Below are positions 38,565-47,204 of a stretch of 54,064 nt of DNA, in pieces (position 1 is the stretch's first letter; every line of letters begins with the position of its first letter). The notes below the pieces were generated by a model that had not been told where the DNA came from, did no database searches, and saw only the letters and a list, made by a program, of their open reading frames with translations. Position numbers and translations under genes: made by a program. This DNA is from Balneolaceae bacterium (lineage in GTDB: Bacteria > Bacteroidota > Rhodothermia > Balneolales > Balneolaceae): NCBI GenBank assembly GCA_017643365.1, contig JAEPNO010000020.1, forward strand, positions 1-54,064, read 5' to 3'.

Positions 38565-39204
38565 CAATCTTCTTCACTTTTACGATTGCTTTTCCTTTAT
38601 AGAACGGATCGTCAATGGTTTTATCAAGCTGAATGATTTCACAATTTAATGCTAACTCAACTCTTTGAATCTCATCATACGCCTCTTTCTCTCCTTTCAG
38701 GAATATAATCTGAGACCAATCATTACCATTTAGGTAATCAATCAACTCATCAACCTTAAAGGCATGCTTACTTACGATTAATTCACCCGACTCAATCTGC
38801 TGACTCGCAATGGACCCGATAATTATGTCAAAGTTTTTGCACCCCATTTTTCGCGCGATTTGTTTTACCGCCATCATCTTTTTTGAAACAATGTCATTCA
38901 CCCTGACTGTTTTTTCAGGGAAACACATACTCAATGGCACACCCGGCAATCCCCCGCCCGAACCTGTATCTAAAATGGTTTCCGCATTTTTAACCTCATC
39001 CATCACAGACAACAACAACGAGTGCTGCACATGTTTCACCATGGTTTCATGTGAAACATCTCGGCTAATTAAGTTTACTCTTTTGTTCCACCAGAAAACC
39101 TGACTAATATACTCCAGGTACTTGCCTCGATTTTTCTGAAATAACTCGATTACAACTTCATAGGCTTCGCTTGATAGACTTTTACTGGTAATTTTGTGTT
39201 TCAC
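38551..39204 (-). CDS. rsmG: 16S rRNA (guanine527-N7)-methyltransferase
   Basis: 217 aa, with GTG start codon at 39204 that lies inside the parS palindrome. The Rossmann methyltransferase core is visible: KRVNLISRDVSHETMVKHV, then AETILDTGSGGGLPGVPLSM (SAM-binding) and VRVNDIVSKKMMAVKQIARK. It methylates G527 of 16S rRNA in the decoding region. It lies 7 bp after mnmG, the classic gidA-gidB order found near origins. It has a second parS-like site within its coding sequence. Confidence 0.95.
   Translation of the reverse strand: MKHKITSKSLSSEAYEVVIELFQKNRGKYLEYISQVFWWNKRVNLISRDVSHETMVKHVQHSLLLSVMDEVKNAETILDTGSGGGLPGVPLSMCFPEKTVRVNDIVSKKMMAVKQIARKMGCKNFDIIIGSIASQQIESGELIVSKHAFKVDELIDYLNGNDWSQIIFLKGEKEAYDEIQRVELALNCEIIQLDKTIDDPFYKGKAIVKVKKIDEKL
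39043..39058. promoter_or_regulatory. Degenerate parS-like site inside rsmG
   Basis: GGTTTCATGTGAAACA differs from the parS consensus at two of 16 positions. A further half site, ATGTTTCAC at 39031-39039, makes an inverted repeat with GTGAAACAT at 39051-39059. It lies in codons for the conserved ETMVKHVQHS stretch, so partly it may be chance. Confidence 0.5.
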
Positions 39205-39212
39205 GTGAAACC
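39197..39212. promoter_or_regulatory. parS site (ParB-binding) at the mnmG-rsmG junction
   Basis: TGTTTCACGTGAAACC matches the widely conserved parS consensus TGTTTCACGTGAAACA at 15 of 16 positions. It spans from the last base of the mnmG stop codon to beyond the rsmG start codon; the central CACGTG provides the GTG. ParB binds parS and spreads to organise the origin region for segregation. parA and parB are not in this window. Confidence 0.85.
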
Positions 39213-41095
39213 TAGTTTTTTAAGTATACCATCAGAACAGCTACGTCACTAGCAGAAACCCCGCTTATTCTCGAAGCCTGCCCAATGGTTTCGGGTCTGA
39301 TTTTGGATAGTTTTTGCATTCCTTCGGTAGAAAGGCTTTTTAATTTAGTGTAATCAATCTTCTCAGGAATTGGAGAGTTCTCTTTATTGCTTAGCTCTTC
39401 TACCATCTCATATTCCTTCTGGATGTAGCCGGAATACTTAACCTGAATTTCTACCTGTTCAATGACATATTTATTATCTGTAATGCTTTCTATCTGTGAC
39501 TTCAACTCTTCGTCAGCATCAATCATCGCGTTTAAGTCAACTTGGGGTCTCATTAAAACCGTGTGAGCTTTTACCGGCTGGGAAAGTTTTGAAGTGCCCA
39601 GTCGCTCTAACATTGGGTCCATTTTTTCGGGACGAACCGTGTATTTTGAAACAAGATTGTGCAATTGGTCAATCTCTTCCCGCTTCTTTACGTATCTATC
39701 ATAACGCTCTTGAGAGGCCAACCCTATCTTGTATCCAAGTTCGGTGAGGCGTAAATCGGCGTTGTCTTGGCGCAAAAGAATTCGATGTTCAGCACGAGAA
39801 GTAAACATTCTGTATGGTTCTTCTGTGCCTTTATTGATTAAGTCATCAATTAAAACACCGATGTACCCTTCTGATCTTTTAATAACGAAAGGTTCTTTTT
39901 CCTGAACTTTTAGCGCCGCATTAATACCCGCCATCAACCCCTGGCATGCAGCTTCTTCGTAACCAGTAGTACCATTAATTTGTCCGGCAAAGAATAGTCC
40001 GTCTACAATCTTTGTCTCTAAGCTTCTCTTAACCTGATGCGGAGGAAAGTAATCGTACTCGATGGCGTAGCCGGGTCGAATCATAACTACTTCTTCAAAT
40101 CCGGGAATGGTGCGAAGTGCTTCGATCTGAGTTTCTTCCGGCAAAGAAGTTGAGAATCCATTTAGATACATTTCATAGGTGTTCCAACCCTCAGGCTCAA
40201 GAAACAATTGATGACGATCTTTATCTGCAAACCGGTTGATTTTATCCTCTATACTTGGACAATAACGTGGACCAATAGATTTGATCCGTCCATTAAACAT
40301 CGGGCTGCGATCAAAACCTGTTCTCAAAACATCGTGTACAGCCTCGTTGGTGTATCCAATCCAACATGTTAATTGGTCTTCGGCTTTTGGAAGGTCACCG
40401 TCCGTCATAAAAGAAAACGGTGAGGCATCGTCATCGCCATACTGGATTTCAAGCTTTGAATAATCCACAGAACGACCATCAACTCTAGGTGGTGTTCCTG
40501 TTTTAAGTCTTCCTATTTCGAACCCGAGCTTTTCAAGTGCCGCAGATATTCCTACTGACGCTCTCTCCCCCGATCTACCACCGCCATAATTACTTTCGCC
40601 AATGTGGATTAATCCATTTAAAAAAGTCCCGCTTGTTAGAACTACAGACTTTGCCCTGAATACCTGTCCGGTTTGTGTAATGATCCCTATCACCTGACCA
40701 TCTTCTGTAATCAAATCAACTACATTATCCTGGCGGAAGGTTAAACTAGGAATGCTCTCAAGCTTTTCCCGCATCTTTTGAGCATACAACATCCGATCGC
40801 TTTGGCATCGAGGACTCCACATTGCCGGGCCTTTACTTCGATTCAACATTCGAAATTGAACAGAAGATTCGTCGCTTACAATACCGCTCAAACCACCTAA
40901 AGCATCAATCTCTCTTACTAGTTGTCCTTTAGCCACTCCTCCCATTGCCGGATTACACGACATTTTTGCAATGGCTTCTAAGTTCATTGTTATCAATAAT
41001 GTTTTGGTCCCAAAGCGAGCTGCGGCTCCTGCAGCTTCGCTACCTGCGTGCCCGGCACCAACTACGATAACATCATATGAAGAGTAATTACTCAT
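39212..41095 (-). CDS. mnmG: tRNA uridine-5-carboxymethylaminomethyl modification enzyme MnmG
   Basis: 627 aa. FAD-binding N-terminus ([20 protein letters not shown]), [20 protein letters not shown], the [20 protein letters not shown] segment, [43 protein letters not shown] and a helical C-terminal domain. With MnmE it places cmnm5 on U34 of several tRNAs. Full length. Followed by parS and rsmG on the same strand. Confidence 0.98.
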   Translation of the reverse strand: MSNYSSYDVIVVGAGHAGSEAAGAAARFGTKTLLITMNLEAIAKMSCNPAMGGVAKGQLVREIDALGGLSGIVSDESSVQFRMLNRSKGPAMWSPRCQSDRMLYAQKMREKLESIPSLTFRQDNVVDLITEDGQVIGIITQTGQVFRAKSVVLTSGTFLNGLIHIGESNYGGGRSGERASVGISAALEKLGFEIGRLKTGTPPRVDGRSVDYSKLEIQYGDDDASPFSFMTDGDLPKAEDQLTCWIGYTNEAVHDVLRTGFDRSPMFNGRIKSIGPRYCPSIEDKINRFADKDRHQLFLEPEGWNTYEMYLNGFSTSLPEETQIEALRTIPGFEEVVMIRPGYAIEYDYFPPHQVKRSLETKIVDGLFFAGQINGTTGYEEAACQGLMAGINAALKVQEKEPFVIKRSEGYIGVLIDDLINKGTEEPYRMFTSRAEHRILLRQDNADLRLTELGYKIGLASQERYDRYVKKREEIDQLHNLVSKYTVRPEKMDPMLERLGTSKLSQPVKAHTVLMRPQVDLNAMIDADEELKSQIESITDNKYVIEQVEIQVKYSGYIQKEYEMVEELSNKENSPIPEKIDYTKLKSLSTEGMQKLSKIRPETIGQASRISGVSASDVAVLMVYLKN

Positions 41096-41209
41096 CTATG
41101 TATTTATTATTTTTTAATTTATATGAATTATTTATCAATAAGATATGTTGATAAAGATACGTAAATTTATAACGTATAATTTTTCAACAAAATCAGACCA
41201 AGAGAAGAG

Positions 41210-42457
41210 ATGACAAAATCAACATTGACGGTAGTTTTGATTCTTACCGTGCTAACCGGCTGTTCATTTTTTGGCAACAGTGCCGACGATCAGCGAATAG
41301 TAGTTGTAAATGATGCAGAAGCATTGAGCCTACGCCAGCAGATTAAAGATGAGGCTATTCTTATAGATACAACAGCAACAAATGGGTTCCGATCAAAAAA
41401 AGCTAAAAAAGTAACCTTCGACCTTAAATTAGAATCAGAATTAAGTTCACCAGAAGTTAGTGGAAATGTGCTTCAGGCAACGATGGTAAGTAATGATAAC
41501 TCAAATGCGAAATGGCTGATCAGTTATAATCAAAAGGGGGATAGTTATATAGGTAGCATCGATTTTGCACAAGTTACCGGCAATGGGAAAAATATCGAAG
41601 TTCGTTCTAATGTGAGTTTCACTGATAGTGATGTTAATGCAGTGGATTTGAGCAATAACATTCTTTATGCAGCAATTGCTACGGATAACACATCAATTGT
41701 AAACGGCGCCGATCGATCAGCTATTCAGTCTATTGGAATAAATGGATTTAATATTCAAGAGGACGAAAACACTGAACGGTCATTAAAAAGTTTTGCGGCT
41801 AATTCTATTCATATGGATGATGATCTTATCTATGTTACAAGCGGTAGTAATGGTGGCTTAACTGTTTTTGACGAAGACTTAAGCAATGAAATCGCTTTCG
41901 TAGAAATCGATGGCGCCAGATGGGTAGACATTACAGACGATTATTTAGCCGTTCTTGCCGGTGATACTAATAACGATGGAAATGGCACCATCTACCTCAT
42001 TAATAAATCGAGCTATCAGATAACTGCTGAATACCCTTTTGCAGGAGCAGCTAAGCCGGAGGCTAAGAACACTTTAGAAATAGTAAATGACTATGCATTT
42101 ATCGCTGCAGGTGACGAAGGTGTTCAACTCATGGATTTGAGAACCGGCACGGTAACACACAATATTCCACGACCGGATCCCTCTTCAATTGGATTATCGG
42201 AAGATGTAGTTACAACCAACGCCGTAACTGTGGATGACGATAAAATATTTATTTCAAATGGTGAGGCGGGCGTTTATGTGGCGGAACTCAGTGAAGATGC
42301 AGATGACATCGAAAATGATGATTTCGAAATAACAATGTTAGGCAAGCTTCAGTTTGGCGATGTGGAGTCGGTTAATCACGTTACCTACCGAAATAAACTG
42401 TTGCTTGTAGCCGCAGGTCTTGGTGGAACGAAAGTAGTTTCTCTAACAGATAAATAA
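41210..42457 (+). CDS. Lipoprotein with beta-propeller-like (LVIVD-type) repeats
   Basis: 415 aa. Signal and lipobox LTVLTGC (Cys18), so outer-envelope lipoprotein. From about residue 80 the protein repeats blade-like units: NILYAAIATDNTSIV, DDDLIYVTSGSNGGLTVFDE, DYAFIAAGDEGVQLMDLRTG, DDKIFISNGEAGVYVAELSE and NKLLLVAAGLGGTKVVSL. Such propellers usually bind other proteins or glycans. No enzyme motif is visible. The ATG follows an AGAGAAGAG ribosome-binding sequence. Its stop lies beside the tRNA-Asp terminator on the opposite strand. Confidence 0.75.
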   Translation: MTKSTLTVVLILTVLTGCSFFGNSADDQRIVVVNDAEALSLRQQIKDEAILIDTTATNGFRSKKAKKVTFDLKLESELSSPEVSGNVLQATMVSNDNSNAKWLISYNQKGDSYIGSIDFAQVTGNGKNIEVRSNVSFTDSDVNAVDLSNNILYAAIATDNTSIVNGADRSAIQSIGINGFNIQEDENTERSLKSFAANSIHMDDDLIYVTSGSNGGLTVFDEDLSNEIAFVEIDGARWVDITDDYLAVLAGDTNNDGNGTIYLINKSSYQITAEYPFAGAAKPEAKNTLEIVNDYAFIAAGDEGVQLMDLRTGTVTHNIPRPDPSSIGLSEDVVTTNAVTVDDDKIFISNGEAGVYVAELSEDADDIENDDFEITMLGKLQFGDVESVNHVTYRNKLLLVAAGLGGTKVVSLTDK

Positions 42458-42487
42458 AAAAAAGCCACTAAAGAAAACTTTAGTGGC
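42456..42487 (-). terminator. Rho-independent terminator of tRNA-Asp
   Basis: GCCACTAAAG and CTTTAGTGGC form a perfect 10-bp stem with a 4-nt loop (42464-42487). On the minus strand it is followed by a run of T, so it ends the tRNA transcript; it touches the stop of the convergent lipoprotein gene. Confidence 0.9.
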
Positions 42488-42490
42488 TTG

Positions 42491-42564
42491 CGATCCGGAA
42501 GGGACTCGAACCCTCGACCTCCTGCGTGACAGGCAGGCGTTCTAACCAACTGAACTACCGGACC
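42491..42564 (-). tRNA. tRNA-Asp (GTC)
   Basis: 74 nt on the minus strand. The acceptor arm pairs GGTCCGG with CCGGATC (one G-U pair), G73 is the expected aspartate discriminator, the anticodon loop reads CTGTCAC (GTC), and the T loop reads GGTTCGAGTCC. CCA is not encoded. A promoter and a terminator frame it closely. Confidence 0.95.
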
Positions 42565-42580
42565 ATCTCTTTGAGAGCAT

Positions 42581-42612
42581 CAAATATAAAGAGGTATTGA
42601 ATGCATAGTCAA
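42581..42612 (-). promoter_or_regulatory. Promoter of tRNA-Asp
   Basis: TATATTTG (-7, 42588-42581) lies 16 bp before the tRNA 5' end, and a TTG (42612-42610) lies 21 nt further upstream. The spacing is 2 nt longer than in the rpmB promoter. Confidence 0.6.
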
Positions 42613-42629
42613 CACCTCTTTCATTTTTT

Positions 42630-43169
42630 TTAAAGTAATTCTTTTATCGCCGAAACCAGTTCTTCACTTTCAGGTTTTACCTTACTTCGGAACCTGCGTT
42701 GCAGATTTCCTTCTCTGTCGATTAAGAATTTTTCGAAATTCCATTTAATGTCACCTTCGAAATCTTGATTTGGAAGCGTAGTTAAGTAGTCGAACAACGG
42801 AGCCTTATCATCACCTAATACAGATACTTTTTCAGTCATAGGAAAAGTTACGCCGTAATTGAGCGTACAGAATTGCTTGATGTCTTCCTCGGTACCGGGT
42901 TCTTGTCCTGCAAAATTATTGGCGGGAAAGCCAACAACTACAAGACCATCATCATTGTACTCTTCGTAAATTGCTTGCAAGCCTTCATACTGTGGAGTGT
43001 ATCCGCATTTTGAAGCAACGTTTACAATCAACAAAACTCTACCTTTATATTGTTCTAAGTTCATTTCATTCCCATCAATATCTGAGAGTGAAAAGTCGTA
43101 AATAGAGTTATTCATGTTTGCCATACCAGAGAATAAAACTGTTAGTAGAATAGTTAGTATAATCTTCAT
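42630..43169 (-). CDS. Glutathione peroxidase-family protein, exported
   Basis: 179 aa from ATG 43169; the longer frame from a TTG at 43202 is unlikely because MKIILTILLTVLFSG is a good signal peptide start. The peroxidatic residue is Cys55 (codon TGC, not selenocysteine) in NVASKCGYTPQYEGL, with the partner Gln in FPANNFAGQEPGTEED and the Trp-Asn pair in IKWNFEKFLID. It reduces peroxides, probably using thioredoxin in the periplasm as non-animal members do. Divergent from the barrel-like gene. Confidence 0.93.
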   Translation of the reverse strand: MKIILTILLTVLFSGMANMNNSIYDFSLSDIDGNEMNLEQYKGRVLLIVNVASKCGYTPQYEGLQAIYEEYNDDGLVVVGFPANNFAGQEPGTEEDIKQFCTLNYGVTFPMTEKVSVLGDDKAPLFDYLTTLPNQDFEGDIKWNFEKFLIDREGNLQRRFRSKVKPESEELVSAIKELL

Positions 43170-43229
43170 CGTGTAATATTTGAATGATTCGTTATCAATC
43201 AAAGTTAAACTGTTTTTTATTCATTCCCC

Positions 43230-43949
43230 ATGCACTTAAAAATTATTACTCTTTTACTTATCGGAATTCTATTTCAAACCGATTTTGTACAAGCACAGAT
43301 GTTTTCTGTTTCCGATAAAAGAGAAACCATTACCCAACCAAGATCCATACTGCGGATTGGTACTAGCCTAACTAATTTCACATATGTTGGCAATTCTTCG
43401 GAGGGTGGGCCGGAACAACTAAACGTGGAAAAACCTATTTTAGCCCTTGGTTTTGAGTCGATGGGGCTTTCAGCAAATGTTTTGCTAGGCAACCGATTAT
43501 CCGGAATTAAAGACGCCTCTTTTTTTGATTTAAACATCAAATTCACAAATGGAGTCGCACTCGTTCGCCAACAAAAACTTCAATTTGGGATACCCGTTCA
43601 ATTAAATACCGGGTTAACTACTTCGAACAACGATTTTTATGAAGACCGATTTAACCAATCTTTTTTCTCAGGTGGAACGGGGCTCTTCCTTAATGCGAAT
43701 CCAAGTCGAACGCTTCAAACAAGTGTAACTGGCATTGTTGGTTATGGGTTCAGTAATTCGAATGGCGGATTCTTTGGTGGAAATCTATTCTATTATTCGG
43801 CGAGTACTAGAATTAACTGGTTGAATGCTTTAGGAGACCGTACGCTAAGCTTTGGGTATGATTACATCTTTAGAGGTTATGATATTGATGTTAACTTATA
43901 CGATTATGATCTTTCAGGACATCAGTTCACTTTAGGAATTTCACTTTGA
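43230..43949 (+). CDS. Predicted outer-membrane beta-barrel protein, function unknown
   Basis: 239 aa with a signal peptide (MHLKIITLLLIGILFQTDFVQAQ). The mature part has alternating hydrophobic/polar strands, many Gly/Asn turns and a C-terminal strand HQFTLGISL, as in small outer-membrane barrels. No known family is recognised. Its stop overlaps the TTG start of the next small gene (TTGA), so it begins a three-gene run 43230-45007. Confidence 0.65.
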   Translation: MHLKIITLLLIGILFQTDFVQAQMFSVSDKRETITQPRSILRIGTSLTNFTYVGNSSEGGPEQLNVEKPILALGFESMGLSANVLLGNRLSGIKDASFFDLNIKFTNGVALVRQQKLQFGIPVQLNTGLTTSNNDFYEDRFNQSFFSGGTGLFLNANPSRTLQTSVTGIVGYGFSNSNGGFFGGNLFYYSASTRINWLNALGDRTLSFGYDYIFRGYDIDVNLYDYDLSGHQFTLGISL

Positions 43950-44245
43950 AACCAGACAAACTACTTCTTGAGCTAGAGCAACTTCTCGAGCAATCGGGTT
44001 ACACTCTTAGAAAAGAGCGCGGATCATTTAGGGGCGCCGATTGTGTAATCGAAGGAGATAAACTTGTGATGGTGAACAAGAACAAACCAGCAGAAGCTCA
44101 GCTGGGGACCATTGCTAAAGTTCTGGGACAGGTAGATTTAGCAGAAACCTATATCAAGCCGGCGGTTCGTAAAGAGCTTGAAAAATTATGGGACCGACTA
44201 TCAGTAACACCCGTTGCTGACGACCGCGACTGGGAGATGGGTTAA
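43946..44245 (+). CDS. Small conserved-looking protein of unknown function, TTG start
   Basis: 99 aa. The start TTG overlaps the previous stop by 3 bases; the first internal ATG is near codon 37, after the first half of the fold, so the TTG is preferred. Sequence: LLLELEQLLEQSGYTLRKER, a beta hairpin GADCVIEGDKLVMVNKNKPA, then a helical AQLGTIAKVLGQVDLAETYI. Not recognised. It ends directly at the next ATG (TAAATG), so it is locked into an operon with the MBL gene. Confidence 0.7.
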   Translation: MKPDKLLLELEQLLEQSGYTLRKERGSFRGADCVIEGDKLVMVNKNKPAEAQLGTIAKVLGQVDLAETYIKPAVRKELEKLWDRLSVTPVADDRDWEMG

Positions 44246-45007
44246 ATGAAGCTCACTTTTTTGGGTACCGGAACTTCGATGGGCGTACCCGTTGCCGGCG
44301 GTTTTATGCGAGAAGAACTATTTCATGACCCAAGGAATGAGCGTATGCGTTGCTCTATCTGGGTACAGACGAATGAGTGTTCATTTTTGATTGATGTTGG
44401 ACCGGAGTATCGAATGCAAAGCATCCGAAGCGGTATAAAATCAGTAGATTTTGTTTTAGTCACGCACGAGCATATGGATCACATCGGCGGGCTTGACGAA
44501 CTTCGGATGTATAACTACAAGAAGAAAGGTCCGATAGAAGTTTATACCACCCAGAGCGCCTGCGATTCTATAAAAAACAGGTTTGATTACATGTTTGGCG
44601 AAAAAAAATATCCGGGTTCTACTTCGCTGGATTTAAAAGTTATAACAGCGCCGATGAATATTGGGGATGTAGAAATTACTCCGCTGCCGATTTCACATGG
44701 CTCTCTTGAAATTTTGGGCTACCGACTCAACAATACCGCTTACCTTACCGATGTAAAGCATATTCCGGAATCAACAATTGAACTATTAAACGGCTGTGAA
44801 ACCATCATCCTAAGTGCATTACGCTGGGAGCCGGAACACCCTACTCATCTTACCATTCCAGAGGCGGTAGAAATAATCGAACAGACACAAATATACGAGG
44901 CATATTTGATCCACATGAACAGCTATGTGGATCATGAATCAACAAATAAGAAGTTGCCGCCACATATCAAACTAGCGTTTGATATGCAGACGATTCCACT
45001 TCGCTAA
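44246..45007 (+). CDS. MBL-fold metallo-hydrolase, PhnP/RNase Z-like group
   Basis: 253 aa. Metal motifs: LVTHEHMDHIGGLDELRMYN (HxHxDH), a later ITPLPISHGSLEILGYRL His, YLTDVKH and a final LIHMNSYVDHE. Early GTGTSMGVPVAGG is typical of the PhnP/tRNase Z-like branch. Such proteins act as phosphodiesterases; the substrate is not shown. It begins immediately after the 99-residue gene and ends with a 4-bp convergent overlap with manC. Confidence 0.9.
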   Translation: MKLTFLGTGTSMGVPVAGGFMREELFHDPRNERMRCSIWVQTNECSFLIDVGPEYRMQSIRSGIKSVDFVLVTHEHMDHIGGLDELRMYNYKKKGPIEVYTTQSACDSIKNRFDYMFGEKKYPGSTSLDLKVITAPMNIGDVEITPLPISHGSLEILGYRLNNTAYLTDVKHIPESTIELLNGCETIILSALRWEPEHPTHLTIPEAVEIIEQTQIYEAYLIHMNSYVDHESTNKKLPPHIKLAFDMQTIPLR

Positions 45008-46089
45008 AGAAACTTGTTGAGATCTTCGGCAGATTTCAGGTGTTCCACAATTTGTTTTACACCTTGGGCGGTATTCAAATTACAAACCAAAATTGCTGTT
45101 TCGGTTTCAACCACGGCAATGTTATCAACGCCTACCAAAGAGATCATTTTTTCAGAGTCTGACATAACCAGGTTGTTTTCTGAAGCTGCAAAGGTCGCGA
45201 ACATAGTTTGAACAGCATTACCCAGTTTGTCTTTGTTGGCAAGCTCGTACACCGCCGACCAACTTCCAACATCGTTCCAGCCAAACTCACCGGGAACAAC
45301 AAACACAGATTGCGATCGCTCCATAATGCCATAATCAATCGAAATTGATTCGCAGCTGTAATAAAAATCCTTTATGGCAGCTCCGTGATAGTGGGTATAC
45401 AATTCGTCGCTGGCCTTTTTCAGCTCATCGTACATTTCAGGTAGATGAGACTCTATTTCCCCAAGCACTGTGGCTGCTTTCCAAACAAACATACCGCTAT
45501 TCCAAAAATACTCACCCGATTCTAAAAACTTTTCTGCTGTAGCTAGATCTGGTTTTTCAGTAAATGCCCGAACAGGATGCACCGCATTCTCGCCATAAAC
45601 TTCTTCAGATGCTTTTTCGGCATGAATGTATCCAAAGCCCGTTTCAGGTTTATCCGGATTAATGCCAATGGTGACAAGGTGTTTACCAGATTGGGCCTTC
45701 TCGATCGCTGAGTTCAGAATATGCATAAATCCATCACCATCGGTTATATGATGATCGGCTGGCAACACAACCATCGTTGCGTCAGGATCTTTTTTGTAAA
45801 GCAATTCTGCTGCAATAGCAACACAGGGCGCCGTGTTTTTGGCAACAGGCTCTCCTACAATATTCTCATCAGGAACTTTAGGGAGCTGCTCTTTAACAAT
45901 GTCTACATAACTCTCGTTAGTAACCACCATTATCCGTTCTTGAGGAATAACCGATTCAATTCTCTTGGCCGTATTTTGAATCATCGTTCCTTCGCCAAAA
46001 AGGTTCAAGAATTGTTTAGGAAGTGATTTCGTGCTTTTTGGCCAAAAACGAGTGCCGGATCCACCGGCCATAATTACTGCATAAACCAT
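45004..46089 (-). CDS. manC: Mannose-1-phosphate guanylyltransferase
   Basis: 361 aa. Nucleotidyltransferase signature AVIMAGGSGTRFWPKSTKSL, then LPADHHITDGDGFM, NPDKPETGFGYIHAE, FTEKPDLATAEKFLESGEYF, WNSGMFVWKA and FGWNDVGSW. It makes GDP-mannose from mannose-1-phosphate and GTP for cell-surface polysaccharide. The short form lacks the C-terminal isomerase domain of bifunctional enzymes. It is 41 bp downstream of the histidine kinase gene on the same strand. Confidence 0.95.
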   Translation of the reverse strand: MVYAVIMAGGSGTRFWPKSTKSLPKQFLNLFGEGTMIQNTAKRIESVIPQERIMVVTNESYVDIVKEQLPKVPDENIVGEPVAKNTAPCVAIAAELLYKKDPDATMVVLPADHHITDGDGFMHILNSAIEKAQSGKHLVTIGINPDKPETGFGYIHAEKASEEVYGENAVHPVRAFTEKPDLATAEKFLESGEYFWNSGMFVWKAATVLGEIESHLPEMYDELKKASDELYTHYHGAAIKDFYYSCESISIDYGIMERSQSVFVVPGEFGWNDVGSWSAVYELANKDKLGNAVQTMFATFAASENNLVMSDSEKMISLVGVDNIAVVETETAILVCNLNTAQGVKQIVEHLKSAEDLNKFL

Positions 46090-46130
46090 AAATACTATTG
46101 GTTTTAAATAAGTCTAGTTAAAATTAAAAA

Positions 46131-47204
46131 TCAGGAGGCAATTTTAGACAAACTTACAGAGAAAACCGAACCTTTGTTTGGCTCGCTGGTAATGGTAAGT
46201 TTTTCTCCGTGCGCCTCAATGATGTGCTTAACGATAGCAAGCCCTAAGCCGGTACCGCCACGTTCTCTTGATCGAGATTTATCAACCCTAAAAAAGCGCT
46301 CGGTTACTCGAGGGATATCTGTTTTGTCGATCCCCATTCCCGTGTCCTTCACAAATAAGAAGATTTTTAAATCCGACGGTTCGCAAGGTTCGATACCAAC
46401 TTCTACCTTCCCGCCTTTTTGATTGTACTTAATGCCGTTTTCAATCAAGTTAATAAGTACTTGTCGAAGTTGATTCTTATCCGCTCTAATCTGAATGTTC
46501 TGATCGAAAGGGTGAATAATTAAATCTACTTCTTCTTTATCAGCCTTATACATTAGGCTTTCAACCACATCTTTAACTATCTCAAATAGATAAATATTCT
46601 CGATGTCCGATTTCAATTCCCCGGTTTCTAACTTCGAAATTTCCATCAAATCTTTGGTTAGAAAGATAAGGCGATTAACATTCCGCATGGCTTTCTCGAG
46701 AAACTTCCGATTTACCTCTTCATCTTCAAGGGCTCCATTAAGAAGTGTTTCTATGAATCCCTGAATAGCGAATATCGGTGTTTTTAACTCATGTGAGATA
46801 TCCCCAATAAACTCTTTCCGATAATTTTCGATTCGATTTAAGCGCTGAATTTCACGTTCAACCGTTCGACTTGATTTGATGAGATGCTTGATGATGTAAT
46901 CCAATTCATCATCATATTGAGTGCGTAAGTCTTCAATTTCCTCAAAGCGTTTTTTAGAGATGTTCTTCGATACCCGCTCAAGTACTTTTATCCTTCTAAA
47001 TTGTAGTTTATAGCCAACAAAGTAACTCGTTAGAATGGTGGCACCCAGCACAAGTCCGGAAAGCAATAGGGAACTACTAATGTCTACATTCCCAAAAAAG
47101 TAGATGATTACAAACGTAAGAATTGCAGAGATAAACCCGGTATAAAATGAAATCCTAAGACCAAGCTTATAAAACGCTTTGTCTTTTTTCCTGTGCCTGC
47201 TCAT
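46131..47204 (-). CDS. PhoR-like sensor histidine kinase
   Basis: 357 aa. Two close membrane helices (about 14-32 and 38-60) with almost no periplasmic loop, then a linker, HisKA with the phospho-acceptor His in FIGDISHELKTPIFAIQGFI, and an HATPase_c domain with LINLIENGIKYNQKGG, VKDTGMGIDKTDIPRVTERF and GGTGLGLAIVKHIIEAHG. Its ATG overlaps the response-regulator stop (ATGA). No PAS domain is seen, which full PhoR proteins often have, so the phosphate-sensing role is only an inference from family shape. Confidence 0.92.
   Translation of the reverse strand: MSRHRKKDKAFYKLGLRISFYTGFISAILTFVIIYFFGNVDISSSLLLSGLVLGATILTSYFVGYKLQFRRIKVLERVSKNISKKRFEEIEDLRTQYDDELDYIIKHLIKSSRTVEREIQRLNRIENYRKEFIGDISHELKTPIFAIQGFIETLLNGALEDEEVNRKFLEKAMRNVNRLIFLTKDLMEISKLETGELKSDIENIYLFEIVKDVVESLMYKADKEEVDLIIHPFDQNIQIRADKNQLRQVLINLIENGIKYNQKGGKVEVGIEPCEPSDLKIFLFVKDTGMGIDKTDIPRVTERFFRVDKSRSRERGGTGLGLAIVKHIIEAHGEKLTITSEPNKGSVFSVSLSKIAS

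Noticed and set aside
42630-43169. Selenocysteine in the glutathione peroxidase
   Set aside because: The peroxidatic codon is TGC (Cys), so no selenocysteine or SECIS needs to be assumed.
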